DNA from: Paludibacteraceae bacterium
GTDB lineage: Bacteria; Bacteroidota; Bacteroidia; Bacteroidales; Paludibacteraceae
Assembly (NCBI GenBank): GCA_905233415.1
Contig: CAJOEX010000012.1
Coordinates: forward strand, 1 to 64,000
Length of the DNA: 64,000 nt
Direction: 5' to 3'
Shown: in pieces, positions 46,300 to 56,183 of the stretch
How the letters are laid out: each line of letters begins with the position of its first letter
Position numbering within the stretch: position 1 is the stretch's first letter
Made by a program: the position numbers and the translations under genes
Notes under the pieces: model-generated
The model's input: only the letters and a program-made list of their open reading frames with translations
Database searches by the model: none
What the model was told of the DNA's origin: nothing

Positions 46300-47573
46300 C
46301 TTATCTTCAATGTCAAAATGGTAAATGCGGCCAAAATAAGCGTCACAAGGCAGAAACGTAGTACAATCTTCGTCTCATGGTGAAGGTCTTTGCTTCCTTT
46401 GAAGCGGATAACGCAGGTCGGGTCGAACTTTAGTACTTGTTCAACAGACGTGCGGAAATGGTCATGCAACGGCGTGCGTTTCCAAATGCGCACATGTTGC
46501 CCGCGTTTCTTGTAGAATTTATAGACCTGCGTTTGCAGAATAACCGACACGCTTTCCATAAGGAACACGCCGCACAAAATCGGGATCAGCAACTCTTTGT
46601 GAATGATAATCGCACTCACGGCAATAATTCCGCCGATTGTCAAACTGCCAGTATCGCCCATGAATATCTGTGCCGGAAAACCGTTCCACCAAAGGAAACC
46701 CAACAACGCGCCCACAAATGACGCAAGGAACACTACCAATTCTTCGCTGCCCGGAATATACATCACATCAAAATAGTCCGCCCAAACGTACGAACCACTA
46801 ACGTATGCCAGCACAATCAACGCCACACCTATTATTGCCGAGTTTCCAGCACACATGCCGTCCATACCATCGTTGAGGTTGGCGCCGTTGCTGACTGCCG
46901 CCACCACGAAAATCGTCAGCAGCACAAAGAAAATCCAACCTGCGCGGTACATGTTTTCTTCGCCCAAGAAGGCAAACATATCCGCATAGTTGCAGTTGTG
47001 GTTTTTGAAGAAAGGTATCGTTGTGCGAGTGGATTTGACTTCCGGCGATTTCTCTACAACCTCAATGTTATTTTCGATTCGCGTGTTGACGGTCTCATTC
47101 ATCGTGCAAAGCGGGCTGTAACGCAAAGTCAGACCAATCAGCAGACCAAGCGCCACCTGTCCGCCGATTTTCACCCAGCCATTCAAGCCGTCCTTGTTCT
47201 TGCGGAAAGTCTTGATATAGTCGTCTGCGAAGCCAAGTGCCCCGAGAATAACCGTGGTCGCCAACATCAGCAGCATATACACATTACTCAGTTTGCCCAT
47301 CAGCAGGCTTGCCACAAGGATTGCTACCAAGATTACGATGCCTCCCATCGTAGGCACACCTTTCTTCGCCACATTAAACGGGTCCAGTTTCTCGTCCCGC
47401 TGTGTCTCGGAGATGTTCTTGCGATGGAGCAGATTGATGAAAAACCTGCCAAAGAATACACTGACCAACAGCGCAATTACTCCGGCAATTATCGCACGGA
47501 ACGAAATGTAAGTGAACAATCGCGCTCCCAATACATTACTAAAATGTTCAAATAAAGAATATAGCATAATCAA
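46296..47573 (-). CDS. mraY: phospho-N-acetylmuramoyl-pentapeptide transferase
   Basis: KKGVPTMGGIVILVAIL, NLNDGMDGMCAGNSAI, QIFMGDTGSLTIGG. Confidence 0.95.
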   Translation of the reverse strand: MIMLYSLFEHFSNVLGARLFTYISFRAIIAGVIALLVSVFFGRFFINLLHRKNISETQRDEKLDPFNVAKKGVPTMGGIVILVAILVASLLMGKLSNVYMLLMLATTVILGALGFADDYIKTFRKNKDGLNGWVKIGGQVALGLLIGLTLRYSPLCTMNETVNTRIENNIEVVEKSPEVKSTRTTIPFFKNHNCNYADMFAFLGEENMYRAGWIFFVLLTIFVVAAVSNGANLNDGMDGMCAGNSAIIGVALIVLAYVSGSYVWADYFDVMYIPGSEELVVFLASFVGALLGFLWWNGFPAQIFMGDTGSLTIGGIIAVSAIIIHKELLIPILCGVFLMESVSVILQTQVYKFYKKRGQHVRIWKRTPLHDHFRTSVEQVLKFDPTCVIRFKGSKDLHHETKIVLRFCLVTLILAAFTILTLKIR

Positions 47574-49015
47574 ATCATTTTTCGTACTACTTCATGGTCG
47601 TCGAAGTGGTGCTTCACGCCTTTGATAATCTGGTAATCCTCATGTCCTTTCCCTGCCACAAGCACCACATCGCCTGCCTGCGCTATCGTACAAGCCGTTT
47701 TGATAGCTGATTCGCGGTCCACAATTATCAGCGTCGAACGCAATTCGTCTTCCGCCAGACCTGCCGCCATGTCCTGCAAAATATCTTCAGGTTCCTCGTC
47801 ACGCGGATTGTCGGACGTCAAAATCAGTTGGTCGCTTCCGCGTTTCGCAATCTGCGCCATCATCGGTCGTTTGCCTTTGTCACGATTTCCGCCACAGCCT
47901 ACAACAGTAATGAGTTTGCCCTTGCGAATTTCGTTAATCGTCTGGATGACATTCTCCACCGCATCCGGTGTGTGCGCATAATCCACAATCGCTGTCCATC
48001 CTTTTGGGCTACGAATCGTCTCAAAGCGTCCGTTTACTGGTTTCAGCGTACTCAACACGCGCAACACGTCCATTTTCTCAAAACCAAGATTCAGTGCCGC
48101 GCCATAAATACAAAGCAGATTGCTGACGTTAAATCGTCCCACCAACGGCACAAACACCTCCTGTCCGTCCATATTCAGCAACATCCCCTCAAAGCCTTCC
48201 TCAAGTATCTGCGCACGATAGTCCGCCATTGCGCGTACCGAATAAGTATAGACCTTCGCCTTCGTATTTTGCGTCATTACGAGCCCGTTCCGGTCATCCT
48301 TATTCGTTACGGCAAAAGCATCTTTTTTCAATCCGTCAAACAGCCGTTTCTTGGTATCGCGGTAGTTGTCAAACGTCTTGTGATAGTCAATATGGTCACG
48401 TGTCAAGTTGGTGAACAAGGATCCGTCAAAGTCCAGGCCAGCAATCCGTTCCTGCGCAATGGCGTGCGACGAAACTTCCATAAATGCGTACTCACAACCA
48501 GCCTCAACCATTCTCGCCAGCAAACTGTTCAATTCCAGCGCGTCCGGCGTTGTGTGTGTGGCAGGAACAGATTCTTCGTCCACATAATTCATCACCGTCG
48601 AAAGCAGCCCTGCCTTGTGTCCCATCGCGCGCGTGAGTTTATATAATAAGGTGGCTATCGTTGTTTTGCCATTGGTTCCGGTTACACCGACCAGCTTCAT
48701 CTTCCTGCTTGGTTCCCCGAACCACTTGCTTGCCATCAGACCCAACGCTTTGTCGGTGTTTTCCACAAGCACATAGCACATGTCACTTGCCGCAGCAGGC
48801 AGAAACTCATCCTTCGACAGCACTACTGCCGCCGCACCTTTGGCGACACAACCATCAATGAACTCATGTCCATCTACTGCCGTGCCGACCTGTGCAACAA
48901 ACAGATTCCCCGTCTCCACTTTGCGCGAATCAAACTGAATGCCGGTAATCTCGACATTCTCATCGCCTACCACTTTCAACGGCTCGATTACCGCCAATAA
49001 ATCCTTCAGTTTCAT
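47570..49015 (-). CDS. murE: UDP-N-acetylmuramoyl-tripeptide synthetase
   Basis: LVGVTGTNGKTTIATLLYKL, TSDNPRDEEPEDILQDM. Confidence 0.95.
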   Translation of the reverse strand: MKLKDLLAVIEPLKVVGDENVEITGIQFDSRKVETGNLFVAQVGTAVDGHEFIDGCVAKGAAAVVLSKDEFLPAAASDMCYVLVENTDKALGLMASKWFGEPSRKMKLVGVTGTNGKTTIATLLYKLTRAMGHKAGLLSTVMNYVDEESVPATHTTPDALELNSLLARMVEAGCEYAFMEVSSHAIAQERIAGLDFDGSLFTNLTRDHIDYHKTFDNYRDTKKRLFDGLKKDAFAVTNKDDRNGLVMTQNTKAKVYTYSVRAMADYRAQILEEGFEGMLLNMDGQEVFVPLVGRFNVSNLLCIYGAALNLGFEKMDVLRVLSTLKPVNGRFETIRSPKGWTAIVDYAHTPDAVENVIQTINEIRKGKLITVVGCGGNRDKGKRPMMAQIAKRGSDQLILTSDNPRDEEPEDILQDMAAGLAEDELRSTLIIVDRESAIKTACTIAQAGDVVLVAGKGHEDYQIIKGVKHHFDDHEVVRKMI

Positions 49016-49018
49016 AGT

Positions 49019-50848
49019 CTATCGCTTTTCTAAAACCAAATTTCCTTCATTAATCCCGTAGCAATCGCTATATGCAATTGTCTTTTCGGCAATTGTCCGC
49101 ACTACATTTCCGCAATCGTACCCCGCATCATATGCCGGCCAGTTTCTCGGGTTTTCAATCATACAAATGCACGTATATTGCGGTGCTTCCTCCGGAAAAT
49201 ATCCCACAAACGTCATACGGTGGTTTTTACCCGAATACCCGCGATGCGGGATAAACAACTGCGCCGTGCCCGTCTTGCCGGCAATATGAACCAACTCGCT
49301 TTGCGCCTTGTATGCGACAATCTTTCCTGCCCATTTGCGCACGGAAGCCGTTCCGAGGTTATTGTCCCAAACCACGTCATGCAGGCACAACCGGATATCG
49401 TTCAGCGTCGATTTCTTGCACATAGACGATTTGATGGTCTCCGTTTTGTATTCCTTCACCGTCATTCCGTCCTGCTGCAACTCGCTTACTAACATCGGAC
49501 GAACCATTTTTCCGTTGTTCGCGATGCCGTTGTAAAACGCTAAAATCTGCATCGGACTCAACTCCACCGAATAGCCGTAGGCCATCTTGCTAATCGTTAC
49601 CGCATCATTCGGAATCTGTATTCTCGGCCCGTCTGCACCCGGAATTTCGCTGTAGAAACTATCCCTCAGATTCATCTTTTCCAGTTTCCGCACGAACTTC
49701 TCCGCATTTCCGTCATAGGCTTTCGTTATAATCTTCGCCAACGCGATATTCGAACTGATTGCCAACGCGCTCCGAACCGTATAAATCGTATCCTTCGGAT
49801 GAGAATCCGTGTGTTTGGATTTGCCCAGATACATCCAGCCATCGCGGTGAACCTTAATCGTGTCGTACAATCCGATTTTTCCGTCATCCAACGCAGCCAT
49901 CAGCGCAATCGTCTTGAACGTTGACCCGGGTTCCACCCGCGTCACAGCGTGATTCATCGTCTCCGAATAGCTTCCGTCAGTATTCCTGTCAAGGTTCGAA
50001 ATGGCTTTGATATGCCCGTTTTTCGTCTCCATCAGAATACAGCAGCCCCAATCCGCATTGGTCGCCTGCAATCGTTCGCGCAAAGCCGTCTCGACAATAT
50101 CCTGCAAATCCGTATTCAGCGTCGTCACCACATCCAGTCCGTCCACTTCTTCTTCAACCGTCACATTTTCCCATCTTCCGCCGATGCGCTGCCTTGTGCT
50201 CACACCGTCTTTTCCTGCAAGTTCTTTGTCAAACCCCTTCTCCAAACCCGCATTTCCGTAACCGCCTTCGCCGTAAATACTACCGATTGTCCGGCTTGCC
50301 AGACTGCCGAACGGTTTCACACGCCGATGCTGGTTCTCGAACTCGATACCTGATTTATAAACGCCACGTCTCACTAACGGCAACTGTTTGATTTCCTTCA
50401 TTTCGGTATAGGTAATCCGCCGTTTCGACAGTTTATGGATAACACGCTCCTTTTTGTTTTTGCTTTTGAACGCATTCACCATGATTCGTTTGTATTCCTC
50501 ACTGGTCCGGTCGCCGACGATCCGGCTCATTCCGTCCGCAATCGAATCGACATACTTGTAAAACAAAGTGTCTCCGCCCAAATGCAAAGCCTCAACACGC
50601 GTGTCCATCTTAACGTAATATTGCGGCATACTTGATGCCAACAACCTGCCCTCACAGTCCAATATATTGCCTCTGGTTGCCACAATCGGCTGGTCTGTCT
50701 TGACTTGCTGCGTCGCGATATTCAGCCATTGCTCACGTTCTTTGGTTTGAATGACAACAATCTTCACGACTACAGCCGCAAAGCCTGCTGCGATTAACAG
50801 AAATATCGCCGCAAATCGTAAAATCGTATCTCTCTGGTTGTCACTCAT
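49019..50848 (-). CDS. ftsI: FtsI-type penicillin-binding protein
   Basis: RGNILDCEGRLLASSMPQY, TRVEPGSTFKTIALMAAL, AGKTGTAQLF. Confidence 0.92.
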   Translation of the reverse strand: MSDNQRDTILRFAAIFLLIAAGFAAVVVKIVVIQTKEREQWLNIATQQVKTDQPIVATRGNILDCEGRLLASSMPQYYVKMDTRVEALHLGGDTLFYKYVDSIADGMSRIVGDRTSEEYKRIMVNAFKSKNKKERVIHKLSKRRITYTEMKEIKQLPLVRRGVYKSGIEFENQHRRVKPFGSLASRTIGSIYGEGGYGNAGLEKGFDKELAGKDGVSTRQRIGGRWENVTVEEEVDGLDVVTTLNTDLQDIVETALRERLQATNADWGCCILMETKNGHIKAISNLDRNTDGSYSETMNHAVTRVEPGSTFKTIALMAALDDGKIGLYDTIKVHRDGWMYLGKSKHTDSHPKDTIYTVRSALAISSNIALAKIITKAYDGNAEKFVRKLEKMNLRDSFYSEIPGADGPRIQIPNDAVTISKMAYGYSVELSPMQILAFYNGIANNGKMVRPMLVSELQQDGMTVKEYKTETIKSSMCKKSTLNDIRLCLHDVVWDNNLGTASVRKWAGKIVAYKAQSELVHIAGKTGTAQLFIPHRGYSGKNHRMTFVGYFPEEAPQYTCICMIENPRNWPAYDAGYDCGNVVRTIAEKTIAYSDCYGINEGNLVLEKR

Positions 50849-50880
50849 TGCCTAAAACCTGTCGCTTGCCCTGTCTTCCC

Positions 50881-51192
50881 TTACTTGACTCGTACCATCG
50901 GCTTTTTATTCTCTTTCAGTTTGCTTCCTCTTTGTTCTAATTCCTTTACCACACGCGATTGACGGGTCACAGTAGCCAATTCCGTGGATAGCGTCAAATA
51001 CTCGAACTTCTTGTCCCGCACCTCTTTCCGCAAATCCGTCAGCCGATGTTGTTGTTGCATAGACCGGTATCCCGCCAAAATATACAGGAACACCAGTCCC
51101 ACAATGAGCGCTATCAGTTTGTACTGATTGCGCACCCATTGGCTTCGGAGCAATTCTCCGTTCAGAAATCCCTGTATTTTTCTTGTCTTCAT
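50881..51192 (-). CDS. ftsL: FtsL-like division protein
   Basis: 103 aa single-TM coiled-coil protein between rsmH and ftsI. Confidence 0.8.
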   Translation of the reverse strand: MKTRKIQGFLNGELLRSQWVRNQYKLIALIVGLVFLYILAGYRSMQQQHRLTDLRKEVRDKKFEYLTLSTELATVTRQSRVVKELEQRGSKLKENKKPMVRVK

Positions 51193-52169
51193 AGTTTTTC
51201 AGCCACTCGCAACTTGGCGCTTCGTGCTCGCGGATTGCGTTCCACTTCCTCGGCACTTGCACTTCGGCCTTTCTCAATCAACTTGAACGGGCTCAATATA
51301 TTCCCGTAGAAATCCTTCTCAATCTCGCCTTCCAGGTTTCCGCTTCTGAGGAAGTTCTTCACGATTCTGTCTTCTAACGAATGATATGTCAGCACGACAA
51401 TCCTGCCTCCCGGCTTCAGCAAATCCTTTGCCGCGACTAACATTTCCCGCAACGCACCCAGTTCGTCATTTACTTCAATCCGCAACGCCTGAAAAACACA
51501 AGTCAGTTCCTTCTTCTTCCATGGTTCCAAATCCGGCAGGGTAATCAGGATTTCTTCTTTTGGCACAACGGTCTTTTTTCTTTCTGCTAAAGTGTTTAAA
51601 ACATCCCCGGTCGTTGCTATCGGTCGTGCCGCAATCAGTTTCCTGGCGATTTGCCGTGCATTCTTCAATTCCCCGTAAAGTGCCAGCACCCGTGTCAGTT
51701 CTTCTTCGCTATATATATTTATAAGGTCTGCCGCCGTTTGACCTGCTTTCTGGTTCATGCGCATGTCAAGTGGCGCATCAAACCGGAAACTGAATCCGCG
51801 CTCCGCCTCGTCAAAATGATGAAAGCTCACTCCCAAATCCGCAATCAGCCCGTCTATTTCCGTCACGCCGTAATAATCCATGAAATTCGCCAGATAGCGG
51901 AAATTCCCGTGTACAAACTGCCAGCGTGGGTCATCTATCGCATTCCGATATGCCTCTATATCTTGATCAAACGAATATAGCTGTGGCTTGACACCGTCCG
52001 AACCGGGCAAGGTCTTTCTACTTTGAGCGACGCGGTCGATTTCTTCCAAAATCGCTCGTGAGTGTCCCCCTCCGCCGAACGTCACATCCACATACACTCC
52101 CTCAGGCTTGATATTCAAGCCCTCAATCGTCTCCTTCAGCATCGCCGGTATGTGATAAACCTCTGCCAT
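51189..52169 (-). CDS. rsmH: 16S rRNA (cytosine(1402)-N4)-methyltransferase
   Basis: YHIPAMLKETIEGLNIKPEGVYVDVTFGGGGHSRAIL, DGLIADLGVSFHHFDEAERGFSFRFDAPLDMRM. Confidence 0.95.
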   Translation of the reverse strand: MAEVYHIPAMLKETIEGLNIKPEGVYVDVTFGGGGHSRAILEEIDRVAQSRKTLPGSDGVKPQLYSFDQDIEAYRNAIDDPRWQFVHGNFRYLANFMDYYGVTEIDGLIADLGVSFHHFDEAERGFSFRFDAPLDMRMNQKAGQTAADLINIYSEEELTRVLALYGELKNARQIARKLIAARPIATTGDVLNTLAERKKTVVPKEEILITLPDLEPWKKKELTCVFQALRIEVNDELGALREMLVAAKDLLKPGGRIVVLTYHSLEDRIVKNFLRSGNLEGEIEKDFYGNILSPFKLIEKGRSASAEEVERNPRARSAKLRVAEKL

Positions 52170-52187
52170 TATTCTTCACTTTCGCCT

Positions 52188-52655
52188 TTAGTCTTTCTTC
52201 ATTCTCCTCCTGATTCTTTCCGCCAAATCCTTCTGATCCAGTTTCTTGGCGGCATAAACCTCCGGCTTCCACAATGCAAAGCGGTCATACATCCCGACAA
52301 ACACCAGTCCGTTACTATCCGATGTTGTTTGCCCGTCGTTCAGGCATTCAAGATTCCGTTTCTGCAACAAAATTCTTCCTTGGTTGTCCGGCTCCAGTAT
52401 CTCTGCGTCCGACATAAACTGCATCAGCAGCAACTGGTCTTCCGGATCCCACTCGTCCAAAGCGTTCCGAAGCGCACTCACTTTTTCGTTCCACACTTGC
52501 TCCGGATAGAAAATCAGGCAGGCATTGTCCGTATCCCGCCGCATCACTATCCGCCGTGAATCACCTTCCGCCAAAATCTTGCGGTATCCGGCAGGCACGA
52601 AAATACGTCCTTTTTCATCCGCCTTCACCTCAATATTTCCGATAAATGTACTCAT
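52188..52655 (-). CDS. mraZ: division/cell wall cluster transcriptional regulator MraZ
   Basis: FIGNIEVKADEKGRIFVPAGYRKIL and GRILLQKRNLECLN; first gene of dcw cluster. Confidence 0.9.
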   Translation of the reverse strand: MSTFIGNIEVKADEKGRIFVPAGYRKILAEGDSRRIVMRRDTDNACLIFYPEQVWNEKVSALRNALDEWDPEDQLLLMQFMSDAEILEPDNQGRILLQKRNLECLNDGQTTSDSNGLVFVGMYDRFALWKPEVYAAKKLDQKDLAERIRRRMKKD

Positions 52656-52730
52656 AATTTTTAGCCTGTAACCGATAGCTTTTAGCCATTATTATCAAAA
52701 AACGCTGCAAAGGTACAAAAAAATTTTGAT

Positions 52731-52750
52731 ATATCACCACTTTTCCCCAC
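52731..52750. promoter_or_regulatory. candidate MraZ operator, left arm of 20-bp inverted repeat
   Basis: ATATCACCACTTTTCCCCAC; reverse reads TGGGG-N5-TGGTG. Confidence 0.45.
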
Positions 52751-52845
52751 AAAAAATTTATAAACATGCATTTTTACAGGTTATTAACATTTTTGCAAAT
52801 GCAAAATTCACTGATTATCAGCGAGTTACGAAAGTTATTAACAAT

Positions 52846-52865
52846 GTGGTGAAAAATGGGGATAT
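52846..52865. promoter_or_regulatory. candidate MraZ operator, right arm of 20-bp inverted repeat
   Basis: GTGGTGAAAAATGGGGATAT; TGGTG-N5-TGGGG; 17/20 identity to the left arm in inverse orientation. Confidence 0.45.
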
Positions 52866-52971
52866 TTACGCAAAAACCGCAAATTCCACCCAATACACAC
52901 TTCCCGGAGAACATAAAAAAAAGAAGAGGCGCTACTCACACCTCTCATTTCTGACATATTTTCCTGAAAAA

Positions 52972-53136
52972 TTACAAGGAAATAGCCCCGCTCGGGCAAA
53001 CGTCTGCACAAGTTCCGCACTCCGTGCATACGTCCGGATCAATCGAATAACGTTCGCCTTCAGAAATTGCTCCCATCGGGCATTCGTCTTTGCATGTACC
53101 GCAAGCGATACAATCTTCGCCAATTTTGTAAGCCAT
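52972..53136 (-). CDS. 2x[4Fe-4S] ferredoxin (54 aa, absent from supplied ORF track)
   Basis: MAYKIGEDCIACGTCKDECPMGAISEGERYSIDPDVCTECGTCADVCPSGAISL; two CxxCxxCxxxCP clusters. Confidence 0.95.
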   Translation of the reverse strand: MAYKIGEDCIACGTCKDECPMGAISEGERYSIDPDVCTECGTCADVCPSGAISL

Positions 53137-53186
53137 AATTGTTATTTTTATTTATTGGATATTTGTCCCTATAACAAATTTCGCTG

Positions 53187-53218
53187 CAAAAGTACAACTT
53201 TTTTTGCATATGTACAAA
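53187..53218 (-). promoter_or_regulatory. Bacteroidetes-type promoter for ferredoxin
   Basis: minus strand CAAA 53215-53218, CAAAAGTA 53187-53194, spacer 20. Confidence 0.8.
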
Positions 53219-53253
53219 TTTATTTGTATATTTTTTCACAAACGACGATTTTA

Positions 53254-53285
53254 TTTGCATATGTCACGAAAAAGCAGTACTTTTG
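53254..53285 (+). promoter_or_regulatory. Bacteroidetes-type promoter for udk
   Basis: TTTG 53254-53257, TACTTTTG 53278-53285, spacer 20. Confidence 0.8.
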
Positions 53286-53304
53286 TGCCGTAATTTGATG
53301 CATT

Positions 53305-53958
53305 ATGTTTATTATTGGTATTGCGGGCGGAACCGGCTCGGGTAAAACCACCGTGGTTAAAAAACTGGCAGAACGTCTGCCTAAAGGCGAAGTAGTGGTC
53401 TTGCACCAGGACTCGTACTACAAGGATTCAAGCAACATTCCGATGGAGGAACGCCAAAAAATCAACTTCGACCATCCGGATGCTTTCGATTGGCCGTTGT
53501 TGGAGCGCCATATCCACGAACTGCGTGAAGGGAAATCCATCGAAGAACCCATTTATGACTACATCACCTGTACCCGTCAGGCGGAAACGGTACACATTGA
53601 GCCAAAGGAGGTTATCGTCGTTGAGGGGATTATGGCACTTCGCGATGAGCAACTGCGCTCCGAAATGGACCTCAAAATCTTCGTCGATGCCGATGCGGAC
53701 GACCGCCTCATCCGTGTTATCCGTCGCGACATCATCGAACGCGGACGTACCGCGGAAGGTGTCATGGAGCGTTACCAGCGTGTCCTCAAACCCATGCACG
53801 AACAGTTTATTGAGCCTTGTAAACGCTATGCGGACGTCATCATCCCACAAGGCGGACACAACAACGCCGCCATAAATGTCATGGCGAAATTCATCAAACA
53901 GCAGCTCCGCGAGCAACTGCAAGTCAAAAACGGCGATTGGCGCGTGGCGAATGGATGA
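53305..53958 (+). CDS. udk: uridine kinase
   Basis: IGIAGGTGSGKTTVVKKLAERLP, VVLHQDSYYKD, DADDRLIRVIRRDIIERGRT. Confidence 0.95.
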   Translation: MFIIGIAGGTGSGKTTVVKKLAERLPKGEVVVLHQDSYYKDSSNIPMEERQKINFDHPDAFDWPLLERHIHELREGKSIEEPIYDYITCTRQAETVHIEPKEVIVVEGIMALRDEQLRSEMDLKIFVDADADDRLIRVIRRDIIERGRTAEGVMERYQRVLKPMHEQFIEPCKRYADVIIPQGGHNNAAINVMAKFIKQQLREQLQVKNGDWRVANG

Positions 53959-54376
53959 ACTCCGTAAAATAGCGGATTTGTTCCTTGTCTATCTCAAGAT
54001 AGGCACTTTCACCATTGGCGGAGGTTATGTCATGTTGGCATACGTCCAGCGTGAAATCGTGGACAAGCACAAGTGGATTGAAGAAAAAGAGTTCATGAAC
54101 ATGCTGGCGTTGGCGCAGGCGGCTCCGGGGCTGATTGCCGTCAATACGGCTATTTTTGTCGGATGGTGTGTATCAGGCGGCAGACACCGCTGGGCATACA
54201 TCGCCGCAGCCGTTTTGGGAGCCGTTTTGCCTTCAATTGTCTGCATTCTGCTTATCGCGGTTTTCTTTTCGGAATACAAAAGCCTCCCGCAAATCGAAGC
54301 GGTATTCAAAGGCGTACGTCCCGCTGTTGTGGCGCTCATCGCCGCTACCGTCATCCGCATGGCGCGCAAAATCTAA
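53951..54376 (+). CDS. chromate transporter family protein (half 1)
   Basis: MDELRKIADLFLVYLKIGTFTIGGGYVMLAYVQREIV; start trimmed from ORF 53876. Confidence 0.9.
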   Translation: MDELRKIADLFLVYLKIGTFTIGGGYVMLAYVQREIVDKHKWIEEKEFMNMLALAQAAPGLIAVNTAIFVGWCVSGGRHRWAYIAAAVLGAVLPSIVCILLIAVFFSEYKSLPQIEAVFKGVRPAVVALIAATVIRMARKI

Positions 54377-54418
54377 ATATCAAATATCAATTATCCATTA
54401 TCAACTATCAATTATAAC
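54377..54418. repeat. heptamer array, 6 units, exactly filling the gap between chromate transporter halves
   Basis: ATATCAA ATATCAA TTATCCA TTATCAA CTATCAA TTATAAC. Confidence 0.9.
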
Positions 54419-55012
54419 TTGACTTACTTCCAGCTCTTCATATCATTCTTCAAAATCGGTCTCTTCGGCTTTGGCGGCGGAATGTCCGTAATTGCCCTCA
54501 TCGAGATGGAAGTCACCCGTTACGGATGGCTCACACCTACCGAATTTGTCGATATTGTCGGAATCAGCCAGGTCACACCCGGTCCAATTGGTATGAACTG
54601 CGCCACATACGTCGGCTATACCGCCACGCAAAGCATCTGGGGCAGTCTGGTTGCTTCAACGGCGCTTGTCCTGCCGAGCCTGATTATCATGCTCGCCATC
54701 TGCACCTTGTACATGCGCATCAAGGACAAATGGGCGGAAAACCGCATCTTTCAAATCACCATGCGTTGCATCCGCATTCTCATTGTCGCACTGGTCGCAG
54801 TGGCTGCAATCCGCCTGTGCACACCCGAAAGTTTTATCGACATTTACAGTTATGTCATCTGCGCAATTGTTGCGCTATGCACGCTTCTGCCGCTTTTCAA
54901 ACCCGCAGACAAACCGCTCAAACCCGCAGTAAACAAATCAATTGATATAATCAGCCACCCTATCCTGCTCATCGTTGCAGCAGGTTTCGCAGGCTGGATA
55001 TTGTATATTTAA
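54419..55012 (+). CDS. chromate transporter family protein (half 2), apparent TTG start
   Basis: MTYFQLFISFFKIGLFGFGGGMSVIALIEMEV. Confidence 0.9.
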   Translation: MTYFQLFISFFKIGLFGFGGGMSVIALIEMEVTRYGWLTPTEFVDIVGISQVTPGPIGMNCATYVGYTATQSIWGSLVASTALVLPSLIIMLAICTLYMRIKDKWAENRIFQITMRCIRILIVALVAVAAIRLCTPESFIDIYSYVICAIVALCTLLPLFKPADKPLKPAVNKSIDIISHPILLIVAAGFAGWILYI

Positions 55013-55017
55013 GGTCT

Positions 55018-55335
55018 ATGGCAAACGAATTTTTGGAAAAGGAGGAACAGGTCCTGAAGATGCTCAAAACGGTTTTCGACCCTGAAATTCCCGTCAACAT
55101 CTACGACTTGGGACTCATTTATAGAATCGAACTGAAAGACGACGGAGTCTGTGATATTGACATGACGCTTACTGCGCCTTCCTGTCCCGCTGCTGATTTT
55201 TTGGTCGAAGATATCCGCCAAAAAGTCGCCACCGTGGACGGAATAACAAATGTGAATGTGAACCTCGTCTTCAAGCCCGAGTGGACAAAAGACATGATGT
55301 CCGAAGAGGCAAAACTCGAACTCGGCTTCCTTTAA
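55018..55335 (+). CDS. MIP18/DUF59 family Fe-S cluster assembly protein (SufT-like)
   Basis: VLKMLKTVFDPEIPVNIYDLGLIYRIEL, MTLTAPSCPAADFLVEDI. Confidence 0.9.
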   Translation: MANEFLEKEEQVLKMLKTVFDPEIPVNIYDLGLIYRIELKDDGVCDIDMTLTAPSCPAADFLVEDIRQKVATVDGITNVNVNLVFKPEWTKDMMSEEAKLELGFL

Positions 55336-55361
55336 ATCATAAAATCTTCAAATAAATTGTC

Positions 55362-55391
55362 AAATCGTAAATCGTCAAATCGTAAATTAAA
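55362..55391. repeat. 15-mer repeat upstream of lpxH
   Basis: AAATCGTAAATCGTC AAATCGTAAATTAAA. Confidence 0.65.
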
Positions 55392-55394
55392 AAT

Positions 55395-56183
55395 ATGGTT
55401 TATTTCCTTTCAGACGCACATCTCGGTTCAAAAGCCATCGAACGCGGCTATGCCCATCAAATGAAAGTATGCAAACTTCTCCGGCAAATGGGTAAGGACG
55501 CAACCGCCATTTTCCTTCTTGGCGATATGTTTGATTTCTGGTTTGAATACTATATTACCGACAAATCCAAAGCCCAGTATGCCGATTTCATGCACACCAT
55601 CCGCCATCTCATTAACAAAGGCATTCAAGTGCATTTCTTTACCGGCAACCACGATATTTGGACGTTTGGCGGACTCCGCAGGCTCACCGGAATGGCTGTT
55701 CACCATCATCCTTACGTCGAAACGCTTTACGGCAAAAAAATCTACATGGCGCATGGCGACGGATTGTTGCCCTCCGATTACAAAAAACTTTACCCGAGGT
55801 CTGTAGCCCGCAAAATCCGTTCTTTCATCCGCCTCCGCAGATTCTTCCACAACCCCGTTCCGCAGTTCCTTTTCCGTTGTCTGCCACCTAAATTGGGCAA
55901 CAAACTCGGCTACGGCTGGGCGAAAAAGAGCCGCCTCAAGGAACTTGCCAATCCGTGTCCCTACAAAGGCGAAGACAAAGAGGAGTTGGTCCTTTTTGCG
56001 AAAGAAAAAGAGCGTAAATCGCACCACGATTACTACATTTTCGGGCATCGTCACATCGACTTGGACCTCCAAATCGCCAAAGATTCCCGCGTCATCATTT
56101 TGGGTGACTGCTTCAAACTTTTCACGTATGCAAAATTGGACGAAAACGGACAACTCACCTTATGCCAGTTACCTGAATCTTGA
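55395..56183 (+). CDS. lpxH: UDP-2,3-diacylglucosamine diphosphatase
   Basis: MVYFLSDAHLGSKAIERGYAHQ, FLLGDMFDFWFEY, FTGNHDIWTFG, AHGDGLLPSD, FGHRHIDLD. Confidence 0.9.
   Translation: MVYFLSDAHLGSKAIERGYAHQMKVCKLLRQMGKDATAIFLLGDMFDFWFEYYITDKSKAQYADFMHTIRHLINKGIQVHFFTGNHDIWTFGGLRRLTGMAVHHHPYVETLYGKKIYMAHGDGLLPSDYKKLYPRSVARKIRSFIRLRRFFHNPVPQFLFRCLPPKLGNKLGYGWAKKSRLKELANPCPYKGEDKEELVLFAKEKERKSHHDYYIFGHRHIDLDLQIAKDSRVIILGDCFKLFTYAKLDENGQLTLCQLPES

Noticed and set aside
49019-50848. FtsI lacking C-terminal PASTA domain as a novelty
   Set aside because: PASTA presence varies and cannot be judged without homologue comparison.
52731-52870. Replication origin upstream of mraZ
   Set aside because: AT-rich with TTATTAACA-like words, but no cluster of good DnaA boxes (TTATCCACA) and no dnaA/dnaN context; MraZ operators explain the repeats better.
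53910-53958. udk C-terminus GDWRVANG as another in-frame array
   Set aside because: GGCGATTGGCGCGTGGCGAATGG is suggestive but too short to show periodicity.
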